A stretch of DNA of 21,413 nt from CAYRVF01 sp964427535 (GTDB lineage Bacteria > Chloroflexota > Ktedonobacteria > Ktedonobacterales > JADMIN01), in the NCBI GenBank assembly GCA_964427535.1, contig CAYRVF010000092.1, forward strand, positions 1 to 21,413. The letters are read 5' to 3'. The notes under the pieces were generated by a model that was given only the letters and a program-made list of their open reading frames with translations, was not told the DNA's origin and searched no databases. Of the stretch, positions 6,895 to 14,981 are shown piece after piece (within the stretch, counting starts at the first letter, position 1; each line of letters starts with the position of its first letter). The position numbers and the translations under genes were made by a program.

Positions 6895-8601
6895 TCAGCG
6901 CCCGAGTTTCCTCCGCAGGCGGTGAAACATGCTGAGGTTCTTGACCTCATACTTGACTCGCAGCGTGGTGGACTTCCCCTCTTCGAGCGCGGATGACACC
7001 TGCTGGGCGGCGTGTAGCGCCTGGCTCGCGTGCTCCTCGTCACCGGCGGCGCGCAGACGGAGCGCGGAGGTGTGCAGCCGGGCGGCAGCTTCGGTGACCT
7101 GGCCGTTCTGGGCGAACGAGTCGGCGCGGGTCTGCAGCCGGAATGCCGTCACCAGCTCAAGCGCGAGCCGTACATCCTGGTGGAGCGGCGCGGCATCCTT
7201 GACAACGGTGGCGGGCACGACCGCATCGACTTCGACGGAGTCCCAGTGCCCGGTGCCCTGCCCCGGAGACCAGTAGGTTCCGCGCAGTGTGCCGAGCGCG
7301 TAGCTGTTGTTCTGTGGCTTTGCGCACGCTGGGTCGAGCAGCAGCTCCCAGAGCACGACGGCGCTCTCCACGTCGGCGCGCCCGACCAGCGCGCCGAGCT
7401 CCACCGCGACCGGCTCGCCGGGTGCGGCGCTGGCCTCCGCGTCCGTGTCGAGCGTGAAGGCTTCCGCGATGTCGGGCGCCACACGAGTCGCACGCGCCAC
7501 CCGCACGCCTTCGGCTGGTTCGAGGGTCAGACGCATGTCGGCGGCGAGGGTGGCTCGCAGCCGGCGCACGACCTGCTCGAATTCGTCACGGATGGTGGAC
7601 GGCTTCTCGATAAAGTGCGAGCTGCCACCGCTGATGGCCGCCAGCCGGTCGAGCAGATCACGGTTCCACTCGGTGCCCAGGCCGAGCGCGGTGATCGAGA
7701 CGCCCATCTCACGGGCGGCGGCGGCGAGCTCCAAACAGCGTTGATCGTCGCCGTATGTCAGTCCGTCCGTCAGCAGCACGAGGCTCGCTACACGGGCACG
7801 GTTCTGGCGCGTCGCCAGCCGTTGCAGCGTCGCGTCCAGCCCCTCGGAGATGTGGGTGCTGCCCCGGACGACGACCCGTGACAGCGCCATCTCAATGCCC
7901 GGACGTCCGCTGACGGTCTCACCGTCGGCGATAACCTCGGCCCTGTCATCGAACAACACCAGCGTGAGCAGGTCGTCCGGGCGCAGATCGTCGAGCAGCG
8001 CCTGCAGCGCGCGCTTCGTCTCGAAGAGCTTCGCCCCCTTCATTGAGTTGGAGCGGTCGATGGCGAGCGCGAGGTCGAGCGGTGGCGGGCTGAGCACGCC
8101 GTCTTCGCGCGCGGAGCCGAGTTCTGAGAGCAGGTAGAACCGCGTGACCGCCTCCAAGGGTGCGAGCTGCGGCGTGCCAGGTGTCAAGCGTAACGCCAGC
8201 GCGGGCGAGCGTCGGTCCTGCGCCGCGCCTCGCGCATCGCGGACCGCCTGGCGCGGTGCGGTGTCCTCGCTGCTGTCCAGGTCGCTCCATTCGTCGCCCA
8301 GTGCGGCCACCGGGCGAGCGGTCTGCGCTCGTCCTCTGCGTAGAGGATCGTTTACGCTGGCAGACGGATGCGATGCCCCCGGACGGCCGATGCGTTGAGC
8401 TCGATCATAGGCGGCGCGTAGCTGCGGCGTCCCGAGCACGCTATACGCCTCGTTGATGACCTTGAACAGCTGAACGGCATCCGGATCATTGGCGTTGGCG
8501 TCAGGATGATACTGCCGTGCGAGCATCCGAAAGGCCTGCCGAATCTCGTCCATCGAGGCGCTAGGCGCTACGCCGAGAACACGGTAAAAATCCTGACGCA
8601 T
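6895..8601 (-). CDS. J-domain / von Willebrand factor A fusion protein
   Basis: A 568-residue cytoplasmic protein. Residues ~3-66 are a J-domain with the HPD motif at 32-34 (YHPDANANDPDA), the signature needed to stimulate an Hsp70 ATPase. A ~100-residue charged, low-complexity linker follows. A vWA domain occupies ~174-345 with a complete metal-ion-dependent adhesion site: DRSNS at 182-186, Thr249 (GSTHI) and Asp279 (LLTDG). The C-terminal ~220 residues hold a beta-rich part, then a helical part with TPR-like spacing and a basic end (RLRRKLGR). No Gly/Phe or zinc-finger region is present, so it is not a DnaJ. ATG at 8601 has AGGA about eight nucleotides upstream. It lies 55 nt after the pseudokinase-PP2C gene. 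The vWA probably binds a partner of the kinase/phosphatase pair, with the J-domain recruiting DnaK; this role is inference. Confidence 0.9.
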   Translation of the reverse strand: MRQDFYRVLGVAPSASMDEIRQAFRMLARQYHPDANANDPDAVQLFKVINEAYSVLGTPQLRAAYDRAQRIGRPGASHPSASVNDPLRRGRAQTARPVAALGDEWSDLDSSEDTAPRQAVRDARGAAQDRRSPALALRLTPGTPQLAPLEAVTRFYLLSELGSAREDGVLSPPPLDLALAIDRSNSMKGAKLFETKRALQALLDDLRPDDLLTLVLFDDRAEVIADGETVSGRPGIEMALSRVVVRGSTHISEGLDATLQRLATRQNRARVASLVLLTDGLTYGDDQRCLELAAAAREMGVSITALGLGTEWNRDLLDRLAAISGGSSHFIEKPSTIRDEFEQVVRRLRATLAADMRLTLEPAEGVRVARATRVAPDIAEAFTLDTDAEASAAPGEPVAVELGALVGRADVESAVVLWELLLDPACAKPQNNSYALGTLRGTYWSPGQGTGHWDSVEVDAVVPATVVKDAAPLHQDVRLALELVTAFRLQTRADSFAQNGQVTEAAARLHTSALRLRAAGDEEHASQALHAAQQVSSALEEGKSTTLRVKYEVKNLSMFHRLRRKLGR

Positions 8602-8656
8602 GGCTCAATCCTGTTCGCAGCTGCTCGTACGTTCACCGCACTCGTGTCTCGTCCAG

Positions 8657-10597
8657 TCAGTCGCTCTCGCCAGCGGACAAGGCATCCTCGGCTTCAGCAT
8701 CCGCGCGCTGCTCGTCGGCGTCGTGCGGGTCCTCGGCGACGAATACGACGACCGCCGTGCTGTTGTCGTGCCCGCCCGTCGCGTTGGCGAGCGCAACGAG
8801 CCGTTCGGCGCAGAGTTGCGGATTCTCGGCCTCGGCCAGCGCCTGGCAAATTGTCGGGTCATCGAGCTCATCCCAGAGGCCGTCGCTGCACAGCAACAGC
8901 CTGTCACCCGGCGTCAACGTGAACTCCAGCGTATCGGGCGGTGTCTCTTCCTCCTGGCCGAGCGAGCGATAGAGGAAGTTGCGCGGCACCGCGAACGCCG
9001 GGTCGTTCAGCAGCGGGTGATCCATCGCTTGCAGGCGCGCAAGCAGCGAGTGGTCTTCGGTGAGCTGGATGAGCGAGCCCTCGTGCAGCAGGTACGCGCG
9101 GCTGTCACCGATATGGGCGATGCCCGCCTGCGGCCCCGCGACAGCGATTGCGGTGAGCGTGGACCCGGTCGACTGGCCGATTTGCTGCGCGAGGGAGCGC
9201 ACCTGCTGGTTTGCCGCTGTGACGGCTTTCGCGAGCACCTGTCCGAGCGTCATGCCGGTCAACTCGGCGAATGCCGCGACCGCCGTCTCATCAGGGGCAG
9301 CCGTTGCGGGCTGGGCAATCCATGGCGAGGCGAAGATGCGCGCCATCTCGGCGAGGGTGATGCGCGCGCCAATGCGGCTTGCCACCTCGCCATGTGCCTC
9401 GCCACCCATGCCGTCGGCCACCAGGAAGACGCCCACCGGCATGTCGCCGATCAGGTCATCGCGGATATCGAAGAGCATTGTGCCGATCGCGTCCTGATTC
9501 TCGGTGCGCACCCGGCCCACCGTCGTGGCGCGACCGATCGAGTAGCGCACACGCACGTGATCTTCGCTGGCCTCCGATGCCGGCAATACGCGGGCGGAGG
9601 CCTGGACGGCACGGGCACACGCGGCGGCGACCTCTTCAGGCGTGGTGAAGGCGCCGCTTTCGCCACGGTCCACGATGTTGCGCAGCATGTCATAGGGGCC
9701 CGATGGCGACTCTGGGGAGTCCTCGGCGGGCACGGTCAGGAAGGCGAGCGTGCGGGCGAGAAAGTTCGCGTCGCGCGCATAGAGCGCGGGGCCTTCGTCG
9801 CTCTCGCCGTTCAGGCGAGTGGCTTCTTCGATGCCGCTGAGGTACGCTCTGCCGCCGAGCAGCCAGATCGTGTCTGGCGAGACGTGCAGATGAGCCACAT
9901 CGTTGCGATGCAGGTAGCTGAGCGCATCACCCAGGCCCGCGCCCGCCCGCAACGCATCGATTACCGAGAGACGTGCGCCATCGGAGACACGCCGTGGAAG
10001 CTGATCCGTCACAGGCAGGGACTCCAGCACCAGATAGTCGGCGCCCTCAGTCGAGATCAGCCCGCGTGGCGCGAGCAGGCGGGCATGCTGCAGTCGGAGC
10101 GAGATGAGGTCGCCCGTGCCCACGTAGGCTCCGGGCGCCTGGCCCAACAGCAGATAGCGTTCCCACGGTGGCGCGGACTCGCTGGCGGTCTCTTCGGCCG
10201 CGCGCGCCACATATGCTGAGCCGCGAGGATCATCACGCACGACCTGCTCGATGACGTACTCGCCGATGTGTGTGCCGACCGCTACACTCGCGCGCGGCGA
10301 TGACCGTTCGGTCTCGCCTGCGAGCGCGGGCTCACCAACCGTGGAGTCGGCCTGTGGCTCGTCAGGCTCGGCGGCAGTCGTTGTCACCTCGGAGGCAGCG
10401 TCACTCCCCATCTCGGTCGCGAGATCGTCGTTGCTGTGTCCTGCTTGTGGCGTGCTGTCCACCTGTCGCACGTCCTCTCCGCTGTGATCCTCGTTCTGCA
10501 CCACGCCGACTCCCTCGTCCTGGGCTACTACTGCCTGCTCAACGGTGCCCACTCGATGTGGCGCGAAACTTTGCGCTACGTCGCCGCCTGGCCCCAT
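8657..10597 (-). CDS. PP2C-family phosphatase fused to a degenerate kinase-like domain
   Basis: A 646-residue protein. Residues 1-105 are acidic and low in complexity. Residues ~110-325 resemble a protein kinase fold (IGEYVIEQVV start; DALSYLHRNDVAHLHVSPDTI; AYLSGIEEATRL) but lack the catalytic set: no Gly-rich loop, no recognisable ATP-binding Lys, HLHVSPDTI at 236-244 where an active kinase has HRDxKPxNI, and SGI in place of DFG. Residues ~352-621 are a complete PP2C phosphatase: RTENQD 364-369, ADGMGG 394-399, GDSRAYL 497-503, CSDGLWD 570-576 and GGHDNST 608-614, which supply the metal-binding Asp residues. It should remove phosphate from Ser/Thr, most likely on the adjacent kinase or its substrates. 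It begins 11 nt after the kinase stop; the start has a poor ribosome site, so translational coupling is likely. There is no membrane segment. Confidence 0.9.
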   Translation of the reverse strand: MGPGGDVAQSFAPHRVGTVEQAVVAQDEGVGVVQNEDHSGEDVRQVDSTPQAGHSNDDLATEMGSDAASEVTTTAAEPDEPQADSTVGEPALAGETERSSPRASVAVGTHIGEYVIEQVVRDDPRGSAYVARAAEETASESAPPWERYLLLGQAPGAYVGTGDLISLRLQHARLLAPRGLISTEGADYLVLESLPVTDQLPRRVSDGARLSVIDALRAGAGLGDALSYLHRNDVAHLHVSPDTIWLLGGRAYLSGIEEATRLNGESDEGPALYARDANFLARTLAFLTVPAEDSPESPSGPYDMLRNIVDRGESGAFTTPEEVAAACARAVQASARVLPASEASEDHVRVRYSIGRATTVGRVRTENQDAIGTMLFDIRDDLIGDMPVGVFLVADGMGGEAHGEVASRIGARITLAEMARIFASPWIAQPATAAPDETAVAAFAELTGMTLGQVLAKAVTAANQQVRSLAQQIGQSTGSTLTAIAVAGPQAGIAHIGDSRAYLLHEGSLIQLTEDHSLLARLQAMDHPLLNDPAFAVPRNFLYRSLGQEEETPPDTLEFTLTPGDRLLLCSDGLWDELDDPTICQALAEAENPQLCAERLVALANATGGHDNSTAVVVFVAEDPHDADEQRADAEAEDALSAGESD

Positions 10598-10608
10598 CGC
10601 ACAGCATA

Positions 10609-12531
10609 TTACATGTCGACGTCAAGCGCGTAGAGTACGCCATCCGTGCCGCCGACATACACCATTTGATCGATGACTAGGGGCGTCCCAACCAGCTTCT
10701 CGCCGACTGAGAACTGCCACATGAGCTTGCCGCTGGCCGCCTCAAGGCAGTATAAGATGCCATCGGTCGCGCCAAAGAGCACACGGCCGCCGACGACCAC
10801 CGCATTTCCCGCGATTTGCCCGGATGTGTGAAACTTCCACACCTGCGCGCCTGTGCGCTTATTCAGGCAGTACATATTCCCGTCGGCGGAGCCGATGTAG
10901 AGCCGATCGCCAGCCAGGCATGGTGTTGAGGTGACTGGACGCTCAGTGCGCTCGCCCCACGCCAACCACCCCGACTTGACTTCCAGGCAGTAAACCGTGA
11001 AGTCGTTGCTGCCGATATAGACGTTGTTGTCGACGACGCAGGGCGATGACTCGACCTCGCCTTGCGTGCGATACGACCACTTGCGCTCGCCAGTGAGCGC
11101 GTCGACCGCGTAGACATACTCGTCGTTGGAGCCGAAGAAGAGCACGCCGTTGGCATGCGCGGCCGACGAGCGGACCTCACGGTACGTTTTGTAGCGCCAG
11201 ATCATGCGGCCGGTTTCGGGGTCGATGGCGTGCATGTGGCCATCGTCGGACCCGACGTAGAGGCGATCCTCGAAGAAGCGTGGCGAGGAGCGGACGTGGT
11301 GCCAGGTGCGATATTGCCACACCGTCTTGCCCGTCTTGCGCTCCAACGCGTAGACATTGAAGTCTTCGGAGCCGACGACTACGAGATCGCGCCAGATCGC
11401 TGGCGTGCTGCAGATGCCGCCCTCCGACGCGAACTGCCAGCGCCACTTGCCGGTGTGCCGGTCGAGGGCGTAGAGGTTGTTGTCATACGACCCGATGTAA
11501 ATCAGCTTACCATCGGTGGCAGGCGTTGAGCGCACCTCTTCCTCAGTCTGGAAGCGCCACGCCACGCGCGGACCTGTGCCGCCGACCACCGCGGGCGCAG
11601 CCGTTTTGCGGCTTCCAGTGCCACCGTTCGCACCGTTCGCGCCCGCACTCCGGGCGGACGGCACGCCGAGCACGTCTTCGAGCGCCTGCCGCAACTCGCC
11701 GACGGTCTGGAAGCGGCGCGTTTTGTCGTGCTCCAGGCAGCGCATGACGAGCGCCTCCATCTCGACCGACACCGCCGAGTTGAGCGCACGGATCGGGCGA
11801 TCTTTGAAGGAGAACGGCGCCTGGAAGCGCGGGTCGGTCTTGGTCAGTAGGTGGTGGAGCATCGCGCCCAGCGAGTAGATGTCAGACCGCTTCTCGGCCT
11901 GGCGCTCATATTGTTCGGGCGCCGCGTAGCCGTTGGTGCCCACGTTGGTCTGCTGCTCGTCATCCTGGAAGACCTTGGCGATGCCGAAGTCGATGAGCAC
12001 GATCTGCTGGTTCGGCGTCAGAATGACGTTGCTCGGCTTCAGATCACGGAAGATGACATCGCACGAGTGCAGGTACTCGACGACTTCGCACAGCTGGATC
12101 ATCCAGCGGCCCACAGTCTGCTCATCCAGCACCTGCGGCGTGTTTTGGAGCACCTGCTCTAGATCGCTCCCGGGGATGAAGTCGAGCACGAGGTAGGCGC
12201 GCTTGCTCTCGGTGAACGAATCGTACACCCGAGGAATGCCCGTGTGGCGCAGGCTCGCAAGCACGTTGGCCTCGCGCTCGAAGTTGATGATGTTGGCCTG
12301 CAGGTCACTGAAGCGCGGAATCATTTCTTTGAGTGCGCGCACGGAAACCGGGCCGGAGAAGTGGGTGTCCCGGATGCGGTAGACGTGGCCCATGCCACCC
12401 TTGCCAACGACGGACTCGATGATATAGCGGCCGCTCTGCAGGCGCGTTCCTGGCGCGAGCTGGGCAGAGGGCCCTTGCAAGTCAGCAGTAATCTGCTGCT
12501 GATTCTGCCCCACTCGAAAATCCACTTTCAC
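10609..12531 (-). CDS. Ser/Thr protein kinase with C-terminal PQQ-type beta-propeller
   Basis: A 640-residue protein. The kinase domain (~36-289) is complete: Gly loop GKGGMG 43-48, ATP-binding Lys68 (RALKEM), FRDLKPSN 161-168 (Phe replaces the usual His), DFG 181-183 and APE 204-206. A Gly/Ala/Thr linker (~290-322) leads to eight ~40-residue repeats, each with W(R/Q/K)(F/Y) near the start, a (Y/F)(I/V)GSxD core and YALDxxTG at the end, as in PQQ-like propellers. No membrane helix separates the two parts, so the propeller is predicted to be cytoplasmic, as in AfsK-like kinases. The propeller may bind a ligand or substrate protein. GTG at 12531 follows a GAGGGGAG site; a second GTG at 12525 is possible. 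It has its own promoter and heads the kinase/PP2C/J-vWA set. Confidence 0.95.
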   Translation of the reverse strand: MKVDFRVGQNQQQITADLQGPSAQLAPGTRLQSGRYIIESVVGKGGMGHVYRIRDTHFSGPVSVRALKEMIPRFSDLQANIINFEREANVLASLRHTGIPRVYDSFTESKRAYLVLDFIPGSDLEQVLQNTPQVLDEQTVGRWMIQLCEVVEYLHSCDVIFRDLKPSNVILTPNQQIVLIDFGIAKVFQDDEQQTNVGTNGYAAPEQYERQAEKRSDIYSLGAMLHHLLTKTDPRFQAPFSFKDRPIRALNSAVSVEMEALVMRCLEHDKTRRFQTVGELRQALEDVLGVPSARSAGANGANGGTGSRKTAAPAVVGGTGPRVAWRFQTEEEVRSTPATDGKLIYIGSYDNNLYALDRHTGKWRWQFASEGGICSTPAIWRDLVVVGSEDFNVYALERKTGKTVWQYRTWHHVRSSPRFFEDRLYVGSDDGHMHAIDPETGRMIWRYKTYREVRSSAAHANGVLFFGSNDEYVYAVDALTGERKWSYRTQGEVESSPCVVDNNVYIGSNDFTVYCLEVKSGWLAWGERTERPVTSTPCLAGDRLYIGSADGNMYCLNKRTGAQVWKFHTSGQIAGNAVVVGGRVLFGATDGILYCLEAASGKLMWQFSVGEKLVGTPLVIDQMVYVGGTDGVLYALDVDM

Positions 12532-12677
12532 TCTCTCCCCTCACCTGTGGAGGGACACCATTGCACCTTCGCGGCATGGTCCCAGTTTGCTCGCGCGACT
12601 GGCGACTGAGCCGGCGTCCGCTGGAAACCTGTCGCATCCGCGAGGTCGCGGCACGCCTCCTCGTGAGCTAGGAGACC
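12532..12677 (-). other. Leader of the kinase-phosphatase-vWA operon
   Basis: Between the predicted transcript start (about 12670) and the kinase GTG lie ~140 nt without a convincing gene. A 94-codon frame crosses this stretch on the minus strand (12528-12812) but also runs through the promoter and has no recognisable motif. No riboswitch that I can recognise is present. Confidence 0.4.
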
Positions 12678-12706
12678 ATTGTAGCATGCGTCGCCTTGGG
12701 TGACAG
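12678..12706 (-). promoter_or_regulatory. Predicted sigma-A promoter of the kinase operon, extended -10
   Basis: On the minus strand CTGTCA (12706-12701, four of six consensus bases) is followed by 17 nt and TACAAT (12683-12678, five of six), with TGC directly before the -10 (extended -10). It lies between the TPR gene stop and the kinase start, so the kinase set can be transcribed independently of the TPR gene. Confidence 0.65.
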
Positions 12707-12750
12707 TAGCGAAGTTCACAAGCAGGACTAACGTGTACATGTCGCTCCGA

Positions 12751-14253
12751 TTACACCTGAAGTGTGGCGAGCGGCGCCAGATCGGCACGTGCCCGGCTGG
12801 CGAACAGCCCATTTGGCGCCAGTGCGAGCGCCGTGCGGAACTCGGCCGCCGCCGAGAGATACGCCCGCTCGTTGAGGAAAATCTCGCCGAGCAGCACGTG
12901 TGGCCCCGGATTCAGCGGATCGAGCGTCTCCGCCGCCCGCAGTGCGTCATTCGCGGCATCGGTTTGCCCCAGCATGCCGTAGACCTCTGCCGCGAGAAAG
13001 CGCACGCTGCTCACTCGCGGCCAGCGCTGCTCCGCCGTGCTCGCGATGACGGAGGCCATCTGCGTGGTGATGCCGGCGCCAGAATCGAGATAGGCTTGTA
13101 GTTGCGTCTCGACATAGGAGGGATCGGTGCCGTAGCGCACCGCCTGCGTGAAGGACTGTTGGGCCTCGACGTCGTCGTGTGCGAAGTGCTCGACTCGTCC
13201 AAGCGCCTGCCAGAGCTCGGCGTTCTCTGGCTGCGCGGCGAGGCCGCCTTGAAACGCCGCCACCGCTCCGTGGACGTCCCCGTGACTGAGCGCCACCTCG
13301 CCTGCGGCGAACCACGCGAAGGGCAGTGTAGGGGCGTCGGTCGTCGCCAACGCCTCATCCGCACTCGCGGCGGCGGAGTTCCCTGTCAGGTGCTCGGCCC
13401 AGCCGCGAAACGCTCGTACCGTGCCGTTCGACGGCTCCAGCGAGACCGCGACATTCAGTGGACGGAGTGCCAGGTAGGACAGGTTCGCACTGAGAAGCGT
13501 ATATCCCAACTTGCCGAGTGCGTCAGCGGTCACTGGCGGCTGACTGACGAAGCGGCCAAACGTTTCCGCGAGCCGGACACCTCCCCGGTCGCGCAACGCT
13601 CGTTCGGCCCCGTCGAAGTCATTTCGCGCGGTGCCAATGTCGCCCTCGCTGAGTGCGAAGATCCCCAGATGAGCGAGCGCGTCGGCGTCATTCGTGCCCA
13701 GCTTCGCCCACTGCGCCTGCGCATCGGCAAGATTGCCCGTGCGCTCGTCGAGGAGCGCGATCTGGCGCGTGCCGTCGCTCTGCCCGAGGCGGCTGGCCGC
13801 ATACTCCCACGCCGCGCGGGCACCGGTCGTATCTCCTCCACCGAGGAGGGCGCTCCCCAGCGCCAGGTACGCGGCCCCGTCAGATGGATTGCGCGCAAGG
13901 CAGGCGCGAATTTCGGTCACTGCCGCGTGCCACTGCTGTTGGAGCGCCAACACGTCTCCCGCCTCGCAATGCGGCTGCGCGGCGTATGGGTCGGCTTGCG
14001 CGGCTGCGGCGTACCACACGAGTGCGCGGTCGTAGCGCAGTGACTGTCTTGCCGAAGCCGCAGCCGCGAGATCGTTCGCCATCGCCGGTTGCTGGGGCGC
14101 GACGGCGACCAGCCCGCCCAGCAGCACAAGCAGCCCCACGGCCACCCGCCCCCAGCGGCGATGCCGCGATCTCGCGGGTGAGTGGCAGTCTCCGACCTGA
14201 CCTGCGCGCGGTGCGGGCGCGGCCACGGACGGAGTCAGGAGGTGTGTTCGCAT
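12751..14253 (-). CDS. TPR-repeat protein with N-terminal signal or anchor sequence
   Basis: A 500-residue protein from the ATG at 14253. An Arg-rich segment (SRHRRWGR) precedes a hydrophobic helix at ~37-52 (VAVGLLVLLGGLVAVA) and a possible cleavage site PAMA/N at 59-60, so it is exported or membrane-anchored with most of the chain outside. The rest is an array of about ten TPR-like helix pairs (for example AYLALGSALLGGGDTTGARAAW-type spacing, and LGEIFLNERAYLSAAAEF near the end), suited to protein-protein contacts. Upstream in-frame ATGs at 14292 and 14319 are ruled out because the promoter's -10 and -35 overlap them. It precedes the kinase operon on the same strand, but each has its own promoter and they are 219 nt apart. 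A role in presenting or scaffolding partners is inference. Confidence 0.85.
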   Translation of the reverse strand: MRTHLLTPSVAAPAPRAGQVGDCHSPARSRHRRWGRVAVGLLVLLGGLVAVAPQQPAMANDLAAAASARQSLRYDRALVWYAAAAQADPYAAQPHCEAGDVLALQQQWHAAVTEIRACLARNPSDGAAYLALGSALLGGGDTTGARAAWEYAASRLGQSDGTRQIALLDERTGNLADAQAQWAKLGTNDADALAHLGIFALSEGDIGTARNDFDGAERALRDRGGVRLAETFGRFVSQPPVTADALGKLGYTLLSANLSYLALRPLNVAVSLEPSNGTVRAFRGWAEHLTGNSAAASADEALATTDAPTLPFAWFAAGEVALSHGDVHGAVAAFQGGLAAQPENAELWQALGRVEHFAHDDVEAQQSFTQAVRYGTDPSYVETQLQAYLDSGAGITTQMASVIASTAEQRWPRVSSVRFLAAEVYGMLGQTDAANDALRAAETLDPLNPGPHVLLGEIFLNERAYLSAAAEFRTALALAPNGLFASRARADLAPLATLQV

Positions 14254-14290
14254 ACCGCGGCTCTTGAGATATGTGCCAATCAGCGGAGCC

Positions 14291-14319
14291 ATCGTACGTG
14301 CAGGACGGAAAGCGGTCAA
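14291..14319 (-). promoter_or_regulatory. Predicted sigma-A promoter of the TPR gene
   Basis: On the minus strand TTGACC (14319-14314) is followed by 17 nt and TACGAT (14296-14291). The transcript should start near 14284, about 30 nt before the ATG at 14253, which fixes the gene start. Confidence 0.65.
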
Positions 14320-14442
14320 GCTCTACGCCAGGCAGTCCTATGCAGATTGCGCACCGGCGCGCGCTCGTTCCGTCACGTTTGGGTGGGCAGGGCGCGAAAG
14401 ATGCAGCAAGCAGGCGCCATGCCGCCTGGATGCAGCCCTCGC

Positions 14443-14471
14443 TTGACCGGCCCGAGACCGAGGCGTATGCT
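14443..14471 (+). promoter_or_regulatory. Predicted sigma-A promoter of the DUF4870-like gene
   Basis: TTGACC (14443-14448) is followed by 17 nt and TATGCT (14466-14471). The predicted start near 14478 leaves a leader of about 36 nt before the ATG at 14514. The -35 is the same TTGACC as in the divergent TPR promoter. Confidence 0.6.
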
Positions 14472-14513
14472 GGACCCCGGCGAGCCACTGGCCGACGGAC
14501 GGGGAGGCGTGAC

Positions 14514-14981
14514 ATGACGGTGGATGTGTCCGGTCGCGAGACGACTGTCGAAGGTCCCTCGCCATCCTGGTGGGAGCGATTGCTCGCCGCCGCGCCGCAT
14601 GCGCTGACCCTCTTCAGCCTGATTGGAACACTCGGCGCGGTCATCATCTGGCTGGCCGCCCGGCATCGGGTGCCCTACGTCGAGCGCCATGCCCGTCGCG
14701 CGGTGTTCTTGCAGATCGCTGCTCACGTCGTGGTAGTGCTCGCGCTGCTGGCGCTGGTGGTGATCGCCTCGCTCTCGGCCGGTTCGTCATTCAACGCGGA
14801 GTCGGCTCGGAGCTCTGGCACACTCGGCGGCTTTATCGGATCGCTCGCCGGAGCTGTCTTCGTCCTTATGGGTGCGGCGATCTTCTTCGTCGTCTCGGCG
14901 ATTGTGGGGGCGATCCGCGCGCTCGGTGGACATGCACCGGGTCACATCGCCATTCGAGTGCCGTCACGCGCCGCGCGCTAG
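14514..14981 (+). CDS. DUF4870-like membrane protein
   Basis: A 155-residue integral membrane protein. The ATG at 14514 is chosen because GGGGAGG lies seven nucleotides ahead and a promoter sits just upstream; the frame is open further upstream, but without these signals. The sequence shows WWERLLAAAPHALTLFSLIG, then TLGAVIIWLAARHR (first helix), PYVERHARRAVFLQIAAHVVVV (the HA..A...Q signature of DUF4870/Tic20-like small membrane proteins, leading into the second helix) and a last helical hairpin GGFIGSLAGAVFVLMGAAIFFVV-type segment (third helix). The function of the family is not established. It converges with the next gene on the other strand, and their stop codons overlap in a CTAG. Confidence 0.75.
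   Translation: MTVDVSGRETTVEGPSPSWWERLLAAAPHALTLFSLIGTLGAVIIWLAARHRVPYVERHARRAVFLQIAAHVVVVLALLALVVIASLSAGSSFNAESARSSGTLGGFIGSLAGAVFVLMGAAIFFVVSAIVGAIRALGGHAPGHIAIRVPSRAAR

Noticed and set aside
6852..6908. Inverted repeat AACTCGG/CCGAGTT at the end of the J-vWA gene as a terminator
   Set aside because: It overlaps the coding end, has a 43-nt loop and no T-run.
8600..10219. Long + strand open frame (539 codons) opposite the PP2C gene
   Set aside because: It lies antisense to a gene with complete PP2C motifs and shows no recognisable motif; long antisense frames are common in high-GC DNA.
6895..12531. Type VI secretion regulatory genes (PpkA/PppA-like)
   Set aside because: No structural type VI gene is in the window, and the fused domains differ from PpkA/PppA.
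12528..12812. 94-codon minus-strand frame before the kinase
   Set aside because: It runs through the predicted promoter and the end of the TPR gene, with no family motif.
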